Assembly: GCA_964507395.1 (NCBI GenBank)
Contig: CAZDQE010000005.1
Location: 1 to 64,000 of the forward strand
Origin: SIG575 sp964507395
Lineage (GTDB): Bacteria > Bacillota > Clostridia > Oscillospirales > Acutalibacteraceae
DNA: 64,000 bases
Direction of reading: 5' to 3'
Positions 59,644 to 64,000 of the stretch are shown here, one piece after another. How positions within the stretch are numbered: the stretch's first letter is position 1; every line of letters begins with the position of its first letter. A program made the translations under genes and the position numbers. The notes beneath the pieces are model-generated. The model was not told where the DNA came from. It saw only the letters and a program-made list of their open reading frames with translations, and did not search any database.

Positions 59644-60513
59644 ATGTCAGGATATGAACTTTTTGACAGACAATACAGGTTCGCTGCAGGACCTGCAGGG
59701 CAGAAAGGTTTTGAGTTAGGTGAAACATCACCAAGTCAGCCTATTCCGTTGCACATAAGTTTCTCTTTTCAAAAAGCAGACCTTGAAACTGCAAATAATG
59801 GTAAGGTTGAAATATGGAACTTGAACCCAGAACACTTAGCAATGCTCGATGAAGAAGGTTGCTGTGTTTCTGTAAAAGCCGGATATAACGAACATCTTTC
59901 ATTGATTTTTGCAGGACGTGTAAGTTTTGCTACTACAGCTCCTGACGGAGCAGACAGAAAGACGGAGATTGAAGTCATCGATAGTCTTGTTGAAATAAGC
60001 GATACTAATGTTTCGCTTTCTTACAAAGGAAAAGTCAACTGGAAAACCATAATGGATGATACAGCAAAACAAATGGGAGTTGCTGTTTCTTACTCGTACA
60101 ACGCAACTTTCGTTGATATTCCTAACGGTTACAGTTATGTTGGTAAAGCAAAGAATGTTTTCAGCAAAGGTTGTGCTTGTTGTGGCTTGACATGGAGCAT
60201 ACAGAACGGTGTGCTTCAGATTAAGAAGAAAGGCGATACAATGTCGCGAGAGGTGTATGTTCTTTCCTCAGATTCGGGTCTTATAGGAATTCCGCAGAAG
60301 GTAGTTGTCGCTGAAAACGAAGAAACAGGCAAAAATGAAATGGGTTGGGATGTCGAGTATCTTTTGAACGGCGCAATAAACATTGACGATTTCGTAAAAC
60401 TTGAATCTAAGGTGGTTACAGGCTATTTTAGAGTGTATTCTATAGAAATAAGTGGCGACAATGTTTCAGGCGACTGGATGTGTAAAGCGAGATTATTGGA
60501 GGCGAAAGGATAA
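59644..60513 (+). CDS. Baseplate hub protein (gp27/gpD-like)
   Basis: 289 residues: FDRQYRFAAG at the start, HISFSFQKADLETANNGKVEIWNL, then a late-control D-like centre (NVFSKGCACCGLTWSIQNGVLQIK). It forms the ring at the tail end that holds the spike. AAAGGAG lies before the ATG at 59644. One-base overlap with the spike gene. Confidence 0.78.
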   Translation: MSGYELFDRQYRFAAGPAGQKGFELGETSPSQPIPLHISFSFQKADLETANNGKVEIWNLNPEHLAMLDEEGCCVSVKAGYNEHLSLIFAGRVSFATTAPDGADRKTEIEVIDSLVEISDTNVSLSYKGKVNWKTIMDDTAKQMGVAVSYSYNATFVDIPNGYSYVGKAKNVFSKGCACCGLTWSIQNGVLQIKKKGDTMSREVYVLSSDSGLIGIPQKVVVAENEETGKNEMGWDVEYLLNGAINIDDFVKLESKVVTGYFRVYSIEISGDNVSGDWMCKARLLEAKG

Positions 60514-61187
60514 TGTTACAAGAATTCACGCAAGAAATACATAATACCGCAAAAGAAGAAGTGAATAACATTCATACTGTAGTTCCCGGTGAGATTGTTT
60601 CATTTGATGCCTCAAAGTGTCTCGCAACCGTACAACCTAAAATGAAGTTCAGACAAAAGAACGGAAAAACAATAGATTATCCCGAAATCGGAGAAGTACC
60701 TGTTGTCTTTCTGCAAACGATGAAACAGGAAGCAACCATTGCTATGCCTATTAAGACTGGTGACGGTTGTCTTATTGTCTTTTCTGAACAGTCCCTTGAT
60801 TACTGGCAACATGGTCAAGATACTGATACAGACCTGAAATTTGACCTTACGAATGCCATTTGCATTCCCGGACTTTTTTCAAAGGAGAACTCACTCATCA
60901 AGGAAGCATGTGACAAGAACGCCATAATAGTTGATGTTAAAGGCACTCGCATTACAGTGAAAAAAGACAATGTAGAAATTGAATCAAAGAACGTCAAGAT
61001 AAAATCCGAGAAGGTTGATATCGAAGGCGACGTATCTGTAACAGGAAAACTCAGTACAACCGAGGATATATCTACAAATGCGAATGTTTCTGCAACTGGG
61101 GATGTTATAGCAGGTGCAACAAGTCTTTCGAATCACATTCATACTGCTTCCGGACCCGGTTCGCCCACTACACCGCCGGTTGTATGA
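60513..61187 (+). CDS. Membrane-puncturing spike (Gp138/gpV family)
   Basis: 224 residues. An OB-fold N-terminal domain (VVPGEIVSFDASKCLATVQP) precedes a repetitive strand helix with V/I-E-K repeats (KKDNVEIESKNVKIKSEKVD), ending HIHTASGPGSPTTPP, the trimeric spike tip. It pierces the cell envelope on tail contraction. Confidence 0.82.
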   Translation: MLQEFTQEIHNTAKEEVNNIHTVVPGEIVSFDASKCLATVQPKMKFRQKNGKTIDYPEIGEVPVVFLQTMKQEATIAMPIKTGDGCLIVFSEQSLDYWQHGQDTDTDLKFDLTNAICIPGLFSKENSLIKEACDKNAIIVDVKGTRITVKKDNVEIESKNVKIKSEKVDIEGDVSVTGKLSTTEDISTNANVSATGDVIAGATSLSNHIHTASGPGSPTTPPVV

Positions 61188-61208
61188 TAATAAAAAAGGA
61201 GGGAAAAT

Positions 61209-61568
61209 ATGTTTGATATTTTACTCGACAAAAACGGAGATATAGATATTTCAGGCTCTGGTGTGTTTTCTACGACAATAAGTGTACGCCAAGCAATATT
61301 GATACATCTCCGTTGGTTTTTAGGAGAATGGAGATTCGGTCCTGAACTTGGCTTTCCTTGGTTTGAGGAAGTGTTTGTCAAAAATCCAAATCTTACTAAA
61401 CTCCGTTATCTGATAAGAGACGAAATCAAAAAAGTTGATGGCGTTGTCGATGTATCTGTAGATGCCATTGTTTTCGACAAGCAGAAGCGAGAAGCAATGG
61501 TGAGATATAAGTGCACTACAACCGAAGAAATATTTGAAGAGGAGGTAATCTTGAATGCCCGAAAATGA
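61209..61568 (+). CDS. Baseplate wedge protein (gp25/GpW-like)
   Basis: 119 residues: SVRQAILIHLRWFLGEWRFGPELGFPW is the hallmark of DUF2634/gp25-like wedge proteins, which start sheath polymerisation. GGAGG precedes the ATG. Overlaps the baseplate J gene by 14 bases. Confidence 0.82.
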   Translation: MFDILLDKNGDIDISGSGVFSTTISVRQAILIHLRWFLGEWRFGPELGFPWFEEVFVKNPNLTKLRYLIRDEIKKVDGVVDVSVDAIVFDKQKREAMVRYKCTTTEEIFEEEVILNARK

Positions 61569-63021
61569 ATATGGACTTACTTCAAAAGGCCCAAATATTA
61601 AAAGGCTCGATGTAATCATCGAACAAATTCACGATAGACTCAGCGAAAAATTTGGAGTTAATACACGTCAGAATTCAGAAAGTGTTCTGAATGTTATAAT
61701 TACAAACATTGCAGATGTTATTGCTGAACTTTGGGAATTTGGTGAAGATAGCTACTATGCAAAATATCCTTTATCAGCAGAAGGTGTTGACCTTGATAAT
61801 GCTGTTCAGTATAGCGGTGTAATCAGAGAAACAGCACAGAAATCATATTATCCTATCCATTGCAAGGGGAAAGACGGCACTGTTATGTCTACCGGTACAA
61901 TGATTGCTTCTGACACGAATCCTTCAGTACAGTTAGAACTGATAGAAGATAAAGAAATCACAAGAAGTGCATTTAACAAGGCTGAAATAAAGGTTGCGGC
62001 AGTTGAAAACAACAGCACTTATCAGGTAATTATAAATGACGTTTTGTACGCTTTCAACTCTGCAGAAGATACTGCTTTATCAATACTTACAGGTATAAAG
62101 GATGCCATAGATAACGAAGCGTTTTCAGTAACGCTGAAAGAGGATGACGAAATCCTTGTAATCGAAGCGATTGATTTATCATCATCAAACGAACTGATTT
62201 TGACAGAAAATCTTACAACGGAAACAGTAACAACTATCGCCAATTTCGGAACAGTCGAAACGGGCGATATTTTTTTACCTGTTGGAGTTATCAAGAATAT
62301 AGTCAAGGCAGATGCAGGACTGCTTGAGGTGTGTAACTTCTCGAATAGTTATGTTGCCGGCAGAAAACAAGAAACGGATGTTGAAGTAAGAAAATCTTAC
62401 GGAGACAAGATTTTCCACCTTTCAAACTGTATGACAGAAAGCATTGTGAGTGCCATTCTTGCAAACGTACAGGGGGTTACTGCAGCATCCGCATATGAAA
62501 ACTACACTGATTTTGAAGATAACATGGGAAGACCACCTCACAGCGTAGAAGTCGTTGTTGAAGGTGGTGATGAGATGCAGATTGCGAAACAAATTCTGAA
62601 AACCAAGGCAGGTGGAATCAACTCATATGGCATAGTTGAAAAAGAAGTTCCCGGAGTGTACGGAGAAAGTCAGATTATAAGATTTAATAGACCTATACCG
62701 GTGTACGCTTGGTATAAACTGACAGTCACACGTGATAAAACAAAAATGTTACCGACAAACTGTGAAGAATTATTATCAAATGTCATTCTCAAAGAAATGA
62801 ATGCTTTAGAAGTTGGAGGTAGTGTAGTTCCACAGCACTTTGTTTCATCGCTCTACGAAGTTTGTTCAGGTATTTCTTATGTAGATATCCTTCTGTTTGC
62901 TACTGACGATAAAGGAGAAACTCCAGAAGACACTGATTACACAGAAAGAAGCATCACTATAACAGAACGTCAAAGAGCTGTTACTACTGATGGAATGATT
63001 GAGGTGGTTTTCGTTGATTAA
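61555..63021 (+). CDS. Baseplate J-like protein (gp47)
   Basis: 488 residues: SESVLNVIITNIADVIAELWE, FGVNTRQ, and the core GDIFLPVGVIKNIVKADAGLLEV are those of baseplate J proteins, which make the wedge ring. Length is usual for Gram-positive phages. GAGGAGG precedes the ATG. Confidence 0.85.
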   Translation: MPENEYGLTSKGPNIKRLDVIIEQIHDRLSEKFGVNTRQNSESVLNVIITNIADVIAELWEFGEDSYYAKYPLSAEGVDLDNAVQYSGVIRETAQKSYYPIHCKGKDGTVMSTGTMIASDTNPSVQLELIEDKEITRSAFNKAEIKVAAVENNSTYQVIINDVLYAFNSAEDTALSILTGIKDAIDNEAFSVTLKEDDEILVIEAIDLSSSNELILTENLTTETVTTIANFGTVETGDIFLPVGVIKNIVKADAGLLEVCNFSNSYVAGRKQETDVEVRKSYGDKIFHLSNCMTESIVSAILANVQGVTAASAYENYTDFEDNMGRPPHSVEVVVEGGDEMQIAKQILKTKAGGINSYGIVEKEVPGVYGESQIIRFNRPIPVYAWYKLTVTRDKTKMLPTNCEELLSNVILKEMNALEVGGSVVPQHFVSSLYEVCSGISYVDILLFATDDKGETPEDTDYTERSITITERQRAVTTDGMIEVVFVD

Positions 63022-63706
63022 GCAAGTTGATTATAGAGAATCGCTGAAAACAGACCTAGTCGAACAGTTTAAAGAAAAGAAAAACATCGAAGCATTTAAT
63101 GATGCTGTTGGAGAACAACTAAATGATGTTTTTAAATTTTTCATAGATATACGGACAAAAACAGACTTAGAAACTGTTGAATTCGTTCCGGAAGACAAAG
63201 AAAATAAACAACTCGATGGTCTTGGCGATATTGTAGTTCTGTCAAGAATGGAAGCAGGGGAGTTAATCGGAAATCCTACCTCTGTTGAGGTCATATCGAA
63301 TGAAGAATATCATCATTGTCTTAAGTATAAAGTCCATAAAAACACCTGTAATTGCTCATATTACGATATTATGAAAGGTGTTGATATGTTCTGGGAAGAT
63401 GATGAGCACAGACTCAGATATTCAGAAGACCCGGCTTACCCGGCGACTATTATTTTTGATTTTGAAGCATACAAGGATATTGCCAAAAAGGTGTTTGCAC
63501 TTCCGTTCATCAGAGCCGGTGGAGTTGGACTTCTTCTTAGGATGCATAAGACAGACGATTTCGCAATATACACAGGATTTGCACGAATGCAGAAAATAAC
63601 AAGATATGTTGAATGTGAAGAGGCTGTAATCGAAGAAAGAACATATTTGACCGATGAAGAAGGAACGATTCTTACTGATGAAAAAGGCAACTGGTTGTCA
63701 ATCTAA
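63014..63706 (+). CDS. Baseplate/tail protein, DUF2612/gpI-like
   Basis: 230 residues after baseplate J, the usual place for gpI. The first ~90 residues are helical (REDSLKTDLVEQF-like), the middle is strand-rich, and a C-terminal TDEEGTILTDEKGNWL repeats a short unit. TTG start preceded by GAGGTGG. Overlaps J by eight bases. The family is uncertain. Confidence 0.65.
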   Translation: MIKQVDYRESLKTDLVEQFKEKKNIEAFNDAVGEQLNDVFKFFIDIRTKTDLETVEFVPEDKENKQLDGLGDIVVLSRMEAGELIGNPTSVEVISNEEYHHCLKYKVHKNTCNCSYYDIMKGVDMFWEDDEHRLRYSEDPAYPATIIFDFEAYKDIAKKVFALPFIRAGGVGLLLRMHKTDDFAIYTGFARMQKITRYVECEEAVIEERTYLTDEEGTILTDEKGNWLSI

Positions 63707-63718
63707 GGAGGAAAAGAA

Positions 63719-64000
63719 ATGAAGATAAATCTTACATCAGGAGGCATAGACTTCCTTGCACAATGTATGGATGGCGGTCCATCACCAGTATTTGAGAAGA
63801 TAACCTATGGTAATGGTGAAAACGCCGGCAAAGAAGCCACACAGTTAAGTAATCCGTTGGTTGACGTTGAAATAAGTGCTTGTGAAGTGAAAGATAAATT
63901 TATTGAACTCACAACTGTAATGGATAACTCAAGTCTGTTATTGGAAGATGCCGGTATCACGAATGGATTCAGAGCAACTGAACTCGGTGTATTTATAACA
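63719..64000 (+). CDS. Tail fibre/collar protein, N-terminal part (cut by window end)
   Basis: 94 codons to the edge: a start KINLTSGGIDFLAQCMDGG, then FEKITYGNG and later GFRATELGVFIT, as in phage tail-collar fibres that attach to the baseplate. AAGGAGG lies before the ATG. The receptor-binding part is outside the window. Confidence 0.78.
   Translation, partial: MKINLTSGGIDFLAQCMDGGPSPVFEKITYGNGENAGKEATQLSNPLVDVEISACEVKDKFIELTTVMDNSSLLLEDAGITNGFRATELGVFIT

Larger units (their letters stand above)
11218..64000. mobile_element. Temperate contractile-tailed prophage (continues beyond window)
   Basis: At least 52.8 kb of phage genes: serine recombinase, repressor/ImmA switch, recombination and replication genes, late regulator, terminase, portal, capsid, sheath, tube, tape measure, baseplate and the start of a tail fibre. 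The sheath gene defines a myovirus-type tail. All expected modules are open and in normal order, so the element looks intact. Lysis genes and the right attachment site are not in view. Confidence 0.93.

Overview
The window is a low-GC Clostridia-type (Firmicutes) chromosome segment, probably from an endospore former related to Ruminococcus or other Oscillospiraceae. This is inferred from AAGGAGG-type ribosome binding sites, frequent TTG and GTG starts, a heterodimeric ABC exporter pair and a CotJC-type spore-coat manganese catalase. Host DNA fills about 1-11230. A large prophage starts there and runs off the right edge, so its right attachment site is not visible.

Host part, left to right: the 3' end of tyrS; a DapA/NanA-family aldolase; a leftward operon of two half-ABC exporters followed by murD; a D-2-hydroxyacid dehydrogenase; a small XRE regulator; a glycerophosphodiester phosphodiesterase; galT. 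A leftward cotJC-type gene comes last. It is cut after about 143 codons of its 3' part, exactly where the prophage begins. Several host genes have clear sigma-A promoters and hairpin terminators.

Prophage, left end (11233-16073, leftward): a large serine recombinase, two small membrane proteins, a SAP-domain protein with a MuF-like C-terminus, an ImmA/IrrE protease and an XRE repressor. Divergent promoters and three 17-bp operators form the lysogeny switch at about 16107-16468. Rightward early genes follow: Cro-like and HTH proteins, a lytic transglycosylase, a Rad50/SbcC-like ATPase, RecT, an MBL-fold protein and an HNH nuclease. Then come a replication initiator-like protein, a DnaC-type loader, a methylase-like protein, PcfK and PcfJ homologues, a DUF1064 nuclease-like protein and a phage sliding clamp. 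About 20 tiny overlapping, often cysteine-rich genes lie at 29696-36432, with a J-domain protein and a late regulator after them.

The late region starts near 37600 with a promoter, a short leader, a terminator and a second promoter. Next is an unusual accessory operon: a sodium:solute symporter plus two PAPS-reductase/ParB pairs. Packaging and morphogenesis genes follow: small and large terminase; a portal fused to a Nudix domain and a toxin-like domain; two tRNA genes; MuF head protein; protease/scaffold; decoration protein; capsid; connectors. A contractile tail (sheath, tube, frameshifted chaperone, tape measure) and baseplate genes end in a tail-fibre gene cut by the window edge. The phage is therefore a temperate myovirus.

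The points most worth a second look are the symporter/PAPS-reductase/ParB operon, the portal-Nudix-DUF6883-like fusion, the phage sliding clamp with three nearby clamp-binding peptides, the interruption of a sporulation gene, and the sharing of a head-protein C-terminus by a lysogeny-module protein.
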